DNA of 64,000 nt from Streptomyces sp. SCSIO 75703 (GTDB lineage Bacteria > Actinomycetota > Actinomycetes > Streptomycetales > Streptomycetaceae): assembly GCF_036607905.1 (NCBI RefSeq), contig NZ_CP144555.1, forward strand, positions 1,736,001 through 1,800,000. The letters run 5' to 3'. The notes under the pieces are model-generated. The model was not told where the DNA came from, did not search any database, and saw only the letters and a program-made list of their open reading frames with translations. Every line of letters begins with the position of its first letter. The stretch's first letter is position 1. The translations under genes and the position numbers were made by a program. This document shows positions 28,010 to 37,166 of the stretch, in pieces.

Positions 28010-29773
28010 ATGAGTGCCACACCCCCCGCCGGGCGCCTGCGCCTGTGCCTGCCCCGCCGGGCCTTCTCGCAGGTGCTGCTGATGCAGCTCGCGGTGGCCA
28101 CGGGGGTCACGGTGCTCGCCACGGGCCTCTTCCTCGCGCCGCTCGGCGATCAGCTCGACGACCAGGCAATGCGCCGCGCCCTGGCCATCGCGCAGACCAC
28201 CGCGCAGCAGCCGCAGATCGTGCGGGACCTGCGCACCCCGCCGACGCCCGACGGGCCGGTGCAGCGCGAGGCCGAACGGATCCGGAAGGCCACGCGGGCC
28301 GAGTACGTCGTCGTGATGGACCTGCGCGGCGTGCGCTGGTCGCACACCGACCCCGGGCGGATCGGCGAGGTGGTCTCCACCGACCCCGGCGACGCGCTGG
28401 CCGGGCACGAGGTCATGGAGATCGACAGCGGGACGCTGGGCCGCTCCGCCCGCGGCAAGGTGCCGTTGCGGGACGGCGACGGCACGATCGTGGGCGCCGT
28501 CTCGGTCGGCATCGCCTACGACAGCGTGCGGGCACGGCTCGTCCACGCCATCCCCGGGCTGCTCGCCTACGCGGGCGGCGCCCTGGCCGTCGGCGCGCTG
28601 GCCGCCTGGCTCGTCTCCCGCCGGGTCCAGCGACAGACCCGTGACCTGGCCTTCTCCGATATCGCCTCGCTGCTCGCCGAGCGGGAGGCCATGCTGCACG
28701 GCATCCGGGAGGGCGTCGTCGCTCTGGACCGCGGCGGCCGTATCCGCCTCCTCAACGACGAGGCGCAGCGCCTCCTGGACATCGGCGGCGAGGCGGTGGG
28801 CCGCGTACCCGACGAGGCGCTCGGCGCGGGCCGCACCGCCGACGTCCTGGCCGGCCGGGTGACCGGCACCGACCTGCTGACGGTGCGCGGCCGGCGCGTC
28901 CTGGTTGCCAACCGGATGCCCACCGACGACGGCGGCGCCGTCGCCACCCTGCGCGACCGCACCGAACTGGAACGGCTCGGCCGGGAACTGGACTCCACCC
29001 GCGGCCTGATCGACGCCCTGCGCGCCCAGGACCACGAGCACGCCAACCGCATGCACACCCTGCTGGGCCTGCTCGAACTGGAGATGTACGAGGAGGCCGT
29101 GGAGTTCGTCGGCGAGGCCGTCGGCGACCACCGGGCGACCGCGGAACAGATCGCCGAGCGGGTCCGGGACCCGCTGCTCGCCGCGCTGCTGGTCGGCAAG
29201 GCGACCGTCGCGGCCGAGCGCGGGGTGGCGCTGTGGGTCTCCGACCGGACCCGGCTGCCGGACCGCCTCGTCGATCCCCGCGGGCTGGCCACCATCGTCG
29301 GGAACCTCGTCGACAACGCGTGGGAAGCGGTCGCGGGCACGCCACACGCACGGGTGGAGGTCGAGGTGCGGACCGAGGGGCGGTCCGTGACGCTGCGGGT
29401 GCGCGACACCGGGCCCGGCATCCTGCCCGAGCACCGCGAACTGGTGTTCACGGAGGGCTGGTCCACGAAGGAGCCCCCCGCCCACCGCCCGCGCGGCATC
29501 GGGCTCTGTCTGGTCCGCCGGCTCGCCGAACGGCAGGGCGGCAGCGCCGTGGCGGCCGGGGCACCCGGCGGGGGCGCGGAGTTCGTCGTGGTCCTGCCCG
29601 AGGCGCTCGCCCCACCGGAGCCCGAGCCGGTCCCCGAGCCGGTCCCCGAGCCGGTCCCCGAGGCGGAGCAGGCGCCGACCGCCCCGGTCCGTGCGGCCGG
29701 CACCGGCCCCGCCACCACCGACGCCACCACCACCGCCGTGTTCCGTACCGCCGCCGAGGAGGGTTCCCGATGA
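28010..29773 (+). CDS. CitA/DcuS-type sensor histidine kinase
   Basis: A 587-residue membrane kinase. Order: membrane helix (about 20-45); an extracytoplasmic Cache/PAS sensor (about 46-182: EYVVVMDLRGVRWSHTDPGRIGE, as in citrate and C4-dicarboxylate sensors); a second helix (about 184-206); a cytoplasmic PAS domain; an H box of the CitA type (QDHEHANRMHTLLGLLELE, phospho-acceptor His in HEHANRMH); and an ATPase domain with N box VDNAWEA and G boxes DTGPGI and GIGL. The tail has four Pro-Glu-Pro-Val units encoded by a 12-base repeat. Its stop overlaps the regulator ATG. Confidence 0.9.
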   Translation: MSATPPAGRLRLCLPRRAFSQVLLMQLAVATGVTVLATGLFLAPLGDQLDDQAMRRALAIAQTTAQQPQIVRDLRTPPTPDGPVQREAERIRKATRAEYVVVMDLRGVRWSHTDPGRIGEVVSTDPGDALAGHEVMEIDSGTLGRSARGKVPLRDGDGTIVGAVSVGIAYDSVRARLVHAIPGLLAYAGGALAVGALAAWLVSRRVQRQTRDLAFSDIASLLAEREAMLHGIREGVVALDRGGRIRLLNDEAQRLLDIGGEAVGRVPDEALGAGRTADVLAGRVTGTDLLTVRGRRVLVANRMPTDDGGAVATLRDRTELERLGRELDSTRGLIDALRAQDHEHANRMHTLLGLLELEMYEEAVEFVGEAVGDHRATAEQIAERVRDPLLAALLVGKATVAAERGVALWVSDRTRLPDRLVDPRGLATIVGNLVDNAWEAVAGTPHARVEVEVRTEGRSVTLRVRDTGPGILPEHRELVFTEGWSTKEPPAHRPRGIGLCLVRRLAERQGGSAVAAGAPGGGAEFVVVLPEALAPPEPEPVPEPVPEPVPEAEQAPTAPVRAAGTGPATTDATTTAVFRTAAEEGSR

Positions 29774-30450
29774 TCGAGGTGCTGGTCGTGGACGACGACA
29801 CACGGGTCGCCCGGGTCAACACCGCCTATGTCGGCAAGGTGCCCGGTTTCCGCGTCGCCGGGGAGGCGCACAACGCCGGGGAGGCCCTGCGCGCACTGGA
29901 GACACTGCCACGGGTGGACCTGGTCCTGCTCGACCACTACCTGCCCGACCGGACCGGACTGGAGGTGGTCCGGGAGATGCGGCGGCGCGGCCTCCAGACC
30001 GACGTGATCATGGTGACGGCGGCGCGGGACGTGTCGACCGTCCGGGCCGCGATGCGGCACGGGGCGTTGCAGTACCTGGTCAAGCCGTTCACGTTCACGG
30101 GGCTGCGGTCCCGGCTGGAGGCGTACGCGGGGCTGCACCGGACGCTGGAGGGCGGCGGCGAGGCCGAGCAGGCCGAGGTGGACCGCATCTTCGGCGCGCT
30201 GTCGGCGCCCTCGCAGCCGGGGCTGCCCAAGGGGCACTCCCCCACCACCGCCGAACTGGTACGGCAGTGCCTGGTGAAGGCGGGCGGACCGCTCTCCGCG
30301 CAGGAGATCGCCGACCGGACCGGGGTCAGCCGCCAGACCGCCCAGCGCTACCTCAGGCTCCTGGAACGCACCGGCCGGGCACGGCTCACCCTCAAGTACG
30401 GCGAGGCCGGCCGCCCGGAGCACCTCTACGAGTGGGCGTCCGGCGCCTGA
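29770..30450 (+). CDS. CitB/DpiA-type response regulator
   Basis: A 226-residue regulator. The receiver (1-120) has DDD near the N terminus (VVDDDTRVA), phospho-acceptor Asp in LVLLDHYLP, Thr in MVTAARD and Lys in LVKPF. The C-terminal output (about 165-226) has a helix-turn-helix, LSAQEIADRTGVSRQTAQRYL. It forms a coupled pair with the upstream kinase (ATGA overlap). The CitB family usually controls carboxylate uptake, and the convergent neighbour is an ActP-like symporter, so that transporter is the obvious candidate target (inference). Confidence 0.9.
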   Translation: MIEVLVVDDDTRVARVNTAYVGKVPGFRVAGEAHNAGEALRALETLPRVDLVLLDHYLPDRTGLEVVREMRRRGLQTDVIMVTAARDVSTVRAAMRHGALQYLVKPFTFTGLRSRLEAYAGLHRTLEGGGEAEQAEVDRIFGALSAPSQPGLPKGHSPTTAELVRQCLVKAGGPLSAQEIADRTGVSRQTAQRYLRLLERTGRARLTLKYGEAGRPEHLYEWASGA

Positions 30451-30474
30451 CCCGCCCCCCGCGGCAATCCGCCG

Positions 30475-32067
30475 CTACACGGCCCCCGCGCCGGTCAGGG
30501 ACCGCACCTCGACCTCGGCGTGCCGGGCCTCGTCCGGCGGCTCGGCCGAGGTGACCGTGCCGATCCAGCCCGCGGCGAAGCCCAGCGGGATGGAGACCAG
30601 GCCGGGGTTCCGGAGCGGGAAGAGATGGAAGTCGACGCCCGGGAAGAGGGACTCCGGGCTGCCGGAGACCACGGGCGAGAGCAGGACGAGGACGATGGCC
30701 GGGACGAGCCCGCCGTAGACCGCCCACACGGCACCCCGGGTGGTGAAACGGCACCAGAACAGCGAGTAGAGCAGCACCGGCAGGTTGGCGGAGGCGGCGA
30801 CCGCGAAGGCGAGGCCCACCAGGAAGGCGACGTTCAGGTCGCGGGCGAGCAGTCCGAGGCCGATGGCGACCGCGCCGATGCCGACGGCGGCGATCCGCGC
30901 CACGGCGACCTCGCCCCAGCGGCCTCCGGAGCGGCGGCGCAGGCTCGCGTACAGGTCGTGGGCGACGGAGGCGGAGGAGGCCAGCGTGACGCCCGCGACC
31001 ACCGCGAGGATGGTGGCGAAGGCGACCGCGGCGACGACCGCGAAGAGCACCGTGCCGCCGGTGGAGTCGGCTCCGCCACCCAGGTCCAGCGCGAGCAGCG
31101 GGACGGCCGTGTTCCCGGCGGCGTGGGAGGCCCGGACGGCGTCCGGTCCGACGAGGGCGGCGGCGCCGAAACCCAGCACGATGGTCATCAGGTAGAAGGT
31201 GCCGATGAGGCCGATGGACCAGACGACCGAGCGCCGGGCCGCGCGGGCGGTGGGCACGGTGTAGAAGCGGGACAGGATGTGCGGGAGCCCGGCCGTGCCC
31301 AGCACGAGGGCGAGTCCGAGGCTCACGAAGTCGATGCGTGAGGTCCAGTCCCCGCCGTACGCCAGGCCCGGCGCGAGGAACGCCTCCCCGTGCCCGCTGC
31401 GTTCGGCCGCGGCGCGCAGCAGCCGGTCCAGGTCGCCGTGGAAGCGGACCAGGACGAGCGCGGTGAGGGTGAGGGTGCCGCCGAGCAGCAGGACGGCCTT
31501 GACGATCTGGATCCAGGTGGTGGCCCGCATCCCGCCCAGCGACACGTAGACCACCATGAGCGCGCCGACGCCGATGACGGTCCAGGTGCGGGCCGCCTCG
31601 CCGGTGCCGCCGAGCAGCAGCGCGACGAGGCTGCCGGCGCCGACCATCTGGGCGACCAGGTAGAGGACCGAGACGGTGACCGAGGAGGTGCCGGTGGCCA
31701 GGCGCACCGGCCGCTCGCGCATGCGCGCGGCGACGACGTCGGCGAGGGTGAACCGGCCGCAGTTGCGGACCAGTTCGGCGACGAGCATCAGCACGACCAG
31801 CCAGGCCACCAGGAAACCCACCGAGTACAGCATGCCGTCGTAGCCGTTGAGGGCGATGAGGCCGGAGATGCCGAGGAAGGAGGCGGCCGACATGTAGTCG
31901 CCGCTGATGGCAAAACCATTCTCCATCGGAGTGAACAGACGCCCGCCGGCGTAGAACTCCTCCGTGGAGCCCCGGCGTGTGCGTCCGGCCCAGGCGGTGA
32001 TCGCCAACGTGACGGCGACGAAGCTGCCGAAGAGGACCAGGGCCAGTCTCTCGTGGTCGGCGTTCAC
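30475..32067 (-). CDS. Cation/acetate symporter family (ActP-like, SSS family)
   Basis: A 530-residue sodium:solute symporter with about 13 hydrophobic helices. It has the family signature around FAISGDYMSAASFLGISG in TM2 and a MVVYVSLGGMRATTWIQIVKAVLLL segment. Likely carries acetate, pyruvate or another short carboxylate. GTG start overlaps the stop of the DUF485 gene (GTGA), as in actP-yjcH pairs. Convergent with the CitA/CitB-type system, 24 bases apart, with only a weak hairpin (30461-30475) between. Confidence 0.9.
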   Translation of the reverse strand: MNADHERLALVLFGSFVAVTLAITAWAGRTRRGSTEEFYAGGRLFTPMENGFAISGDYMSAASFLGISGLIALNGYDGMLYSVGFLVAWLVVLMLVAELVRNCGRFTLADVVAARMRERPVRLATGTSSVTVSVLYLVAQMVGAGSLVALLLGGTGEAARTWTVIGVGALMVVYVSLGGMRATTWIQIVKAVLLLGGTLTLTALVLVRFHGDLDRLLRAAAERSGHGEAFLAPGLAYGGDWTSRIDFVSLGLALVLGTAGLPHILSRFYTVPTARAARRSVVWSIGLIGTFYLMTIVLGFGAAALVGPDAVRASHAAGNTAVPLLALDLGGGADSTGGTVLFAVVAAVAFATILAVVAGVTLASSASVAHDLYASLRRRSGGRWGEVAVARIAAVGIGAVAIGLGLLARDLNVAFLVGLAFAVAASANLPVLLYSLFWCRFTTRGAVWAVYGGLVPAIVLVLLSPVVSGSPESLFPGVDFHLFPLRNPGLVSIPLGFAAGWIGTVTSAEPPDEARHAEVEVRSLTGAGAV

Positions 32068-32612
32068 GAGGTCCCGCCCCGCAGAGCGCGGGTCAGTTCC
32101 TGGGTGTCCCAGCGCAGGTCGAGGGCGGCCTTGTCCCGGCGCAGCCGCGCGTGGCGGGCGTAGGCCCAGGTGAGCAGGAACGTGGTGAGGAACTGACCCA
32201 GCCCGGCGATCATCGCCACGTTGACCGCGCCGGCCACGGGGCGGGCCATCAGGCCGGGGGCGGTGGTGGCGGTCACCACGTAGGCGACGTACCAGAGGAA
32301 GAAGCCGGTGACGGCGGGGACGACGAATCCCCGGTACCGGCCGCGCACCTCCCGGAAGGCGGTGGAACGCTGGACCTCCAGGTACACGTCGGCCGCGCCC
32401 CGGGGGGCCGGCTCCCCGTCCGGGCGGGTCGACGGCGCCGCCGCCGCGGGGGTGCCCGGGGCCACCGCCTCGCCCCAGTTGGAGGCGAGGGCGTCGTACC
32501 AGGGGTCGTCGTACCCCGGGTCCGCGGGTGCCTCGGCGAGGGACCGGTCCCGGCCGGCCGGGTGCGCGGGTCCCCCTCCGGCGGCATGGTGGAGATCGTT
32601 GCGTGGCTGCAT
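32064..32612 (-). CDS. DUF485 membrane protein (symporter partner)
   Basis: A 182-residue protein. A disordered hydrophilic N terminus (1-70) precedes a DUF485 domain with two membrane helices (about 98-120 and 130-155). DUF485 (YjcH-like) proteins are nearly always encoded just before ActP-type symporters and probably modulate or stabilise them. ATG is chosen for MQPRNDLHH; a GTG 51 bases upstream would add 17 residues. The stop overlaps the symporter start, giving translational coupling. Confidence 0.8.
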   Translation of the reverse strand: MQPRNDLHHAAGGGPAHPAGRDRSLAEAPADPGYDDPWYDALASNWGEAVAPGTPAAAAPSTRPDGEPAPRGAADVYLEVQRSTAFREVRGRYRGFVVPAVTGFFLWYVAYVVTATTAPGLMARPVAGAVNVAMIAGLGQFLTTFLLTWAYARHARLRRDKAALDLRWDTQELTRALRGGTS

Positions 32613-32776
32613 GTCCAAGGATGGGCAGAACCGAAAGATCCCCCGCGTCCCATCCCCCCGCACTTCACCCCATCAGGTGACGTAGGTCGTCGGTGATCCC
32701 ACCGGCCCCTCCGTTCCCGTAACGGGCGGGCCGCTCCGGACTGTTGGACCCCTTCCGTCCCACGGCTCACTCACGC

Positions 32777-32811
32777 GGCAGGGGCCACGGGAGTCTCCCG
32801 TGGCCCCTGCC
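32777..32811. terminator. Terminator after parE
   Basis: Perfect 15-17-bp inverted repeat around 32794 (GGCAGGGGCCACGGG against CCCGTGGCCCCTGCC), 19 bases after the parE stop. Confidence 0.92.
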
Positions 32812-32829
32812 GGGTGGTCGCGGTGGCGG

Positions 32830-34953
32830 CTACGCGTCGATGCGCGAGCGGTCCAGCGTCGCCGCCGAGCTGGAGATGAACTCCTTGCGGGGGGCGACGT
32901 CGTTGCCCATGAGCAGGTCGAAGACGTTCTCCGCGGATTCCAGGTCGGTGAGGTTGATCCGGCGCAGCGTGCGGCGGCGCGGGTCCATGGTGGTCTCGGC
33001 GAGCTGGTCGGCGTCCATCTCGCCCAGGCCCTTGTACCGCTGGATGGAGTCCTTGTAGCGGACGTTCTTGGCCTGGAACTGCATGAGCTTGTCGCGCAGC
33101 TCGCGGTCCGAGTACGTGTAGACGTACTTGTCCTGGCCCTTCTTCGGCTGCACCAGCTCGATGCGGTGCAGCGGCGGCACCGCGGCGAAGACCCGGCCGG
33201 CCTCGACCATGGGCCGCATGTAGCGGTGGAAGAGGGTCAGCAGCAGCGTGCGGATGTGGGAGCCGTCCACATCGGCGTCGGTCATCATGATGATCTTGCC
33301 GTACCGGGCCGCGTCGATGTCGAAGGTCCGCCCGGACCCGGCTCCTATGACCTGGATGATCGCGCCGCACTCGGCGTTCTTCAGCATGTCCGTCACGGAC
33401 GACTTCTGCACGTTGAGGATCTTGCCGCGGATCGGCAGCAGCGCCTGGAACTCGGAGTTCCGGGCGAGCTTGGCCGTGCCGAGCGCGGAGTCCCCCTCGA
33501 CGATGAACAACTCGCTGCGGTCGACGTCGTCGCTGCGGCAGTCGGCCAGCTTCGCGGGCAGCGAGGACGACTCCAGGGCCGTCTTGCGACGCTGGGCGTC
33601 CTTGTGCTGACGGGCGGCGATACGGGTGCGGGCGGCGGCGACCGCCTTCTCCAGGACCACACGGGCCTGCTGGGCGCCGTCACGCTTGGTGGAGGTCAGG
33701 AACGCCTTGAGTTCCTTGGTGACGACGTTGTTCACGATACGGCGGGCCGCCGACGTGCCGAGCACCTCCTTGGTCTGGCCCTCGAACTGCGGCTCGGCCA
33801 GGCGGACCGTCACCACCGCCGTCAGCCCCTCCAGGGCGTCGTCCTTGACGATGTCGTCCTCGGCGACACGCAGCATCTTCTTGGCGCGCAGCACCTCGTT
33901 CACCGTCTTGGCGACGGCCTGCTCGAAGCCGGCGACGTGGGTGCCGCCCTTGGGCGTGGCGATGATGTTGACGAAGGAGCGGAGCGTGGTGTCGTACCCC
34001 GTGCCCCAGCGCATGGCGACGTCGACGCCGAGTTCGCGGGTGACCTCGGTCGGCGTCATCTGGCCGTGCTCGTCCAGGACCGGGACCGTCTCCTTGAAGG
34101 CGCCCTGCCCGCTGAAGCGGAGCACGTCGCAGACGGGCCGGTCGGTGGCGAGGAACTCACAGAACTCGCTGATGCCGCCGTCGAAGCGGAAGGACTCCTC
34201 GCCCTTGCTGCCGCCGTCCCCCAGGCCCATCTCGTCGCGGACGACGATGGTCAGGCCGGGCACCAGGAAGGCGGTCTGGCGGGCGCGCTGGTGCAGGTTC
34301 TCCAGGGAGAGCCGCGCGTCCTTGAGGAAGATCTGCCGGTCCGCCCAGTACCGCACGCGCGTGCCGGTGCGGCTCTTGGGGATCTTCTTGCCCTTGCGCA
34401 GTCCGCCCTTGGCCTCGAACTTCGCGTCCGGCCCCATGGCCGCGAAGACGCCGGGGACGCCGCGGCGGAAGCTGATGGCGTGAGTGTGGCCGGCCCGGTC
34501 GATCTCGACGTCCAGCCGGCCGGAGAGGGCGTTCACCACGGAGGCGCCGACGCCGTGCAGGCCGCCGGAGGCGGCGTAGGAGCCACCGCCGAACTTGCCG
34601 CCGGCGTGCAGCTTGGTCATGACGACCTCGACGCCGGACAGACCGGTCTTGGGCTCCACGTCGACGGGGATGCCGCGCCCGTTGTCCCGGACCTCGACCG
34701 AGGCGTCGTCGTGGAGGACGACCTCGATGTGGTCGCAGTAGCCGCCGAGGGCCTCGTCGACGGAGTTGTCGATGATCTCCCACAGGCAGTGCATCAGACC
34801 GCGGCTGTCGGTCGATCCGATGTACATGCCGGGCCGCTTGCGCACGGCCTCGAGCCCTTCCAGGACGAGCAGGTGCCGAGCGGTGTAGTTGGACCCGTCC
34901 CGGTCTGCTCCTGCCAGCAGCGCAGTGGACGGCACGGACGTCTCGGCGGTCAC
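32830..34953 (-). CDS. parE: DNA topoisomerase IV subunit B
   Basis: A 707-residue type IIA topoisomerase ATPase subunit. GHKL ATPase motifs are IDNSVDEALGG, DNGRGIPVD and GLHGVGASVVNALS. A transducer domain follows, then the TOPRIM domain with EGDSALG and DADVDGSHIRTLLLT, ending in KEFISSSAATLD. It pairs with ParC. GTG start preceded by GAGGAG at the best spacing. The 442-base upstream region is shared with a divergent zinc-ribbon gene. Full length, closed by a strong terminator. Confidence 0.9.
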   Translation of the reverse strand: MTAETSVPSTALLAGADRDGSNYTARHLLVLEGLEAVRKRPGMYIGSTDSRGLMHCLWEIIDNSVDEALGGYCDHIEVVLHDDASVEVRDNGRGIPVDVEPKTGLSGVEVVMTKLHAGGKFGGGSYAASGGLHGVGASVVNALSGRLDVEIDRAGHTHAISFRRGVPGVFAAMGPDAKFEAKGGLRKGKKIPKSRTGTRVRYWADRQIFLKDARLSLENLHQRARQTAFLVPGLTIVVRDEMGLGDGGSKGEESFRFDGGISEFCEFLATDRPVCDVLRFSGQGAFKETVPVLDEHGQMTPTEVTRELGVDVAMRWGTGYDTTLRSFVNIIATPKGGTHVAGFEQAVAKTVNEVLRAKKMLRVAEDDIVKDDALEGLTAVVTVRLAEPQFEGQTKEVLGTSAARRIVNNVVTKELKAFLTSTKRDGAQQARVVLEKAVAAARTRIAARQHKDAQRRKTALESSSLPAKLADCRSDDVDRSELFIVEGDSALGTAKLARNSEFQALLPIRGKILNVQKSSVTDMLKNAECGAIIQVIGAGSGRTFDIDAARYGKIIMMTDADVDGSHIRTLLLTLFHRYMRPMVEAGRVFAAVPPLHRIELVQPKKGQDKYVYTYSDRELRDKLMQFQAKNVRYKDSIQRYKGLGEMDADQLAETTMDPRRRTLRRINLTDLESAENVFDLLMGNDVAPRKEFISSSAATLDRSRIDA

Positions 34954-35395
34954 GCGGTTCGCTCCTCGCTGAATTTCCGATGGGGCCCCACTGGGTAAGG
35001 CCGTGGCTTCGTTCACCGGTAGGAGGGTACCGAGCCCTGGTAGAGCCGTTGTCACACCACCCTCGCCCGGAACCCACCCTAGTCCAGAGTCGCATACCTG
35101 TTCGATCCCCCGGGGGAGTGAAGTACACATCACGTTCCCTTCGAGGCATGAACCATTTAGGCTCCGGGCACGTCCTCATGAACACACCGGCAATCCAGCC
35201 GGCGGGACCCACACCGACCGACCGCGCGAAACCGTACGACACAGAGACACGCACTACGGCACATTCGCCGCCAACCGGCAGCAGCCAGCCCCACGGAAAA
35301 GATTTTTTCGAGGAAAAGCCCCGAGCGGGAACGTTTCGAGGCTGGTTGGATGTTGACCCTGGTACGACAGCTCGTCGAGCTAGAGAAGAGGCGAC
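34954..35395. other. Divergent promoter region, parE / zinc-ribbon gene
   Basis: 442 bases. Contains the AT-rich run around 35298-35320 (AAAAGATTTTTTCG), a TTGACC hexamer at 35353 that could be a -35 for the rightward gene, and a perfect inverted repeat AGCTCG-T-CGAGCT at 35369-35381, only 14 bases before the GTG. The repeat could act as an operator or leader hairpin. No coding frame is convincing. Confidence 0.5.
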
Positions 35396-35626
35396 GTGAC
35401 TACTGTTCTGACTTCCGCGAGCCCGCTGACGGCCGCTGACCGTTGCGACCGCTGCGGCGCCCAGGCGTATCTGCGCGTCGTCCTGCTGAGCGGCGGAGAA
35501 CTGCTCTTCTGCGCCCACCACGGTCGCAAGTTCGAGCCGGAACTCAAGAAGATCGCCGCTGAGATACAGGACGAGACGGAGCGGCTGACGTCGACGTCGG
35601 CTCCCGCCCCCCAGGACGAGCGCTGA
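35396..35626 (+). CDS. Small zinc-ribbon protein (DUF7455-like)
   Basis: A 76-residue protein with two metal-binding knuckles, CDRCGAQ and CAHHGR (a C-x2-C ... C-x2-H pattern), and an amphipathic C-terminal helix. Found widely in actinobacteria next to the parE/hrdB region; function unknown, and DNA or protein binding is a guess. GTG start with GAAGAGG upstream. Ends before a very strong hairpin. Confidence 0.82.
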   Translation: MTTVLTSASPLTAADRCDRCGAQAYLRVVLLSGGELLFCAHHGRKFEPELKKIAAEIQDETERLTSTSAPAPQDER

Positions 35627-35665
35627 TCTTCCGCGCCCCCACGACGAGCGAGCCGCCTCTGGCCT

Positions 35666-35706
35666 GACGGGCGGCCGCCTCTGGATCCCAGAGGCGGCCG
35701 CCCGTC
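35666..35706. terminator. Strong bidirectional terminator
   Basis: Perfect 19-bp inverted repeat (35666-35684 with 35688-35706) with a 3-base loop, between the convergent zinc-ribbon and protease genes. Confidence 0.93.
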
Positions 35707-35734
35707 ACTCGTGTGCGTAGGCGCTCCAGGCCCG

Positions 35735-36943
35735 TCAGGCGCCCTGCCGCCGGGCCGGGGCAGCCTCGCTCGCGGCACCCGCTCCGGGAGCCGCGGAGGC
35801 GCCCTCGGGGCCGTTCGCGGGCGGGTTCGCGGGGACCTCGGCGGGCCGCCCGCCGGGAGCCCCCCCGTCCGGGTCCGAGGGGGCGTCCTCCCGCGGGGCG
35901 CCCGGAGCCGGCGTCGACAGGTCCGGGGGGACCGCCGCGGACGGCGGCGTGGCCGGGCCCGCGCCGGGAGCGGCGGGGCCGTTCGCCGGGGCGCCGGAGG
36001 CGCTGCCGGCGAGTGTGTCCGCCGGCCGCGTCGCGGTACCCGTCCCCTTGCCCGCCGCGTCCGGGGCGGTGTCCGAGGCTCCGTCGTCGGCCGCCTCCGA
36101 GGGCGTGTCCCAGCCCAGTGCGCGCAGGACCGCCGAGATCCGGGTGTACACGCCGGGACTGTCGGCGCGTCCGCAGCCGCTGCCCCAGGAGACCAGGCCG
36201 ATGAGCCTGCCCCGGGCGACCAGCGGACCCCCGCTGTCCCCCTGGCAGGCGTCCCGCCCGCCGGCCTGGTCGCCGGCGCACAGCATCGTCCGGGCCTGGT
36301 AGCCGCCCCGGCCGTCGCCCGGGTAGGCCCGCTCGCACAGCGCGTCCGGCAGCACCCGCACCCGGGCCGCGCGCAGCCCGTTCGCGTAGTCCCCGGTGCC
36401 CGAGTCGTCGCCCCAGCCGTACACCAGCGCCGCCGTGTCCGGGGCGTAGGCGTCGTCGCCCTCGGCGGCCATCCCGATGGCCGATCCGGCGGGGAGGGCT
36501 TCGGACAGGGTCAGCAGGGCGAAGTCGCCGGAGTTGGTCGCGGGATCGTGGTCGGGGTTCACCCAGATGCGCCGTACCGGGATCTCGCGGCCCTTGCCGG
36601 AGAGCAGATCGGTGCGGCCCGCGATGACCTTCAGGTCCTTCACCCGCTCGGGCGAGGACCCGAGGACCTGGTCGCCCAGGCAGTGGGCCGCGGTGAGGAC
36701 GGTGGTCCGTCCGACGGCCGCCGCCCCGCAGAACTGTCCGGCCCGCGTTCCGCCGAACCGGTCACGGCTGGAGAGGGCCACCGTCCACGGGCTGTCCGCG
36801 ATGTCCACCGGGAACCCGCCGACGACGACGCCCTTGGCCGAGGCGGGTGCGGCGGAGGCCAGCGGTATCGCGGTCGCGGCGGCGGCCAGGACCAGTGGCC
36901 CGGCCAGGGGCCGGGCCAGTGCGCGAACGGGCAGACGGTACAT
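35735..36943 (-). CDS. Secreted trypsin-like serine protease (S1)
   Basis: A 402-residue secreted S1 protease. Signal peptide (about 1-36, ending ASA), then the activation-like VVVGGFPV. Catalytic triad: His87 in TAAHC, Asp140 in SGDFALL, Ser237 in GDSGGP. Asp231 sits six residues before the Ser, predicting cleavage after Arg or Lys. Three Cys pairs appear conserved. After the protease domain (about 40-275) comes a 120-residue Pro/Ala/Gly/Asp-rich disordered tail, probably in the cell wall. GAGGAG precedes the ATG. Confidence 0.92.
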   Translation of the reverse strand: MYRLPVRALARPLAGPLVLAAAATAIPLASAAPASAKGVVVGGFPVDIADSPWTVALSSRDRFGGTRAGQFCGAAAVGRTTVLTAAHCLGDQVLGSSPERVKDLKVIAGRTDLLSGKGREIPVRRIWVNPDHDPATNSGDFALLTLSEALPAGSAIGMAAEGDDAYAPDTAALVYGWGDDSGTGDYANGLRAARVRVLPDALCERAYPGDGRGGYQARTMLCAGDQAGGRDACQGDSGGPLVARGRLIGLVSWGSGCGRADSPGVYTRISAVLRALGWDTPSEAADDGASDTAPDAAGKGTGTATRPADTLAGSASGAPANGPAAPGAGPATPPSAAVPPDLSTPAPGAPREDAPSDPDGGAPGGRPAEVPANPPANGPEGASAAPGAGAASEAAPARRQGA

Positions 36944-37040
36944 GCGGGCTCCTCACTCCCGGGTGTCCAGCAAACACCCAGAGTGATCCACTTCGTCCCG
37001 CCTCGCACCCGCGCCGTGCCGTGTCCGGCCCCGCACGCGG

Positions 37041-37077
37041 CACGGCCCGGCTCCCCGCGAGGGGGAACCGGGCCGTG
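37041..37077. terminator. Terminator downstream of hrdB
   Basis: Inverted repeat CACGGCCCGG / CCGGGCCGTG with an internal CCCC/GGGG extension, between the hrdB stop and the protease gene. Confidence 0.85.
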
Positions 37078-37166
37078 GCCGGAGCGTGGCCCGCGGTCCT
37101 GGGGTCTTTCGTCTGGATCAGGCCGGACCCCGCGAGCCGCGTCACCAACCTGTCCGGACAGCACAC

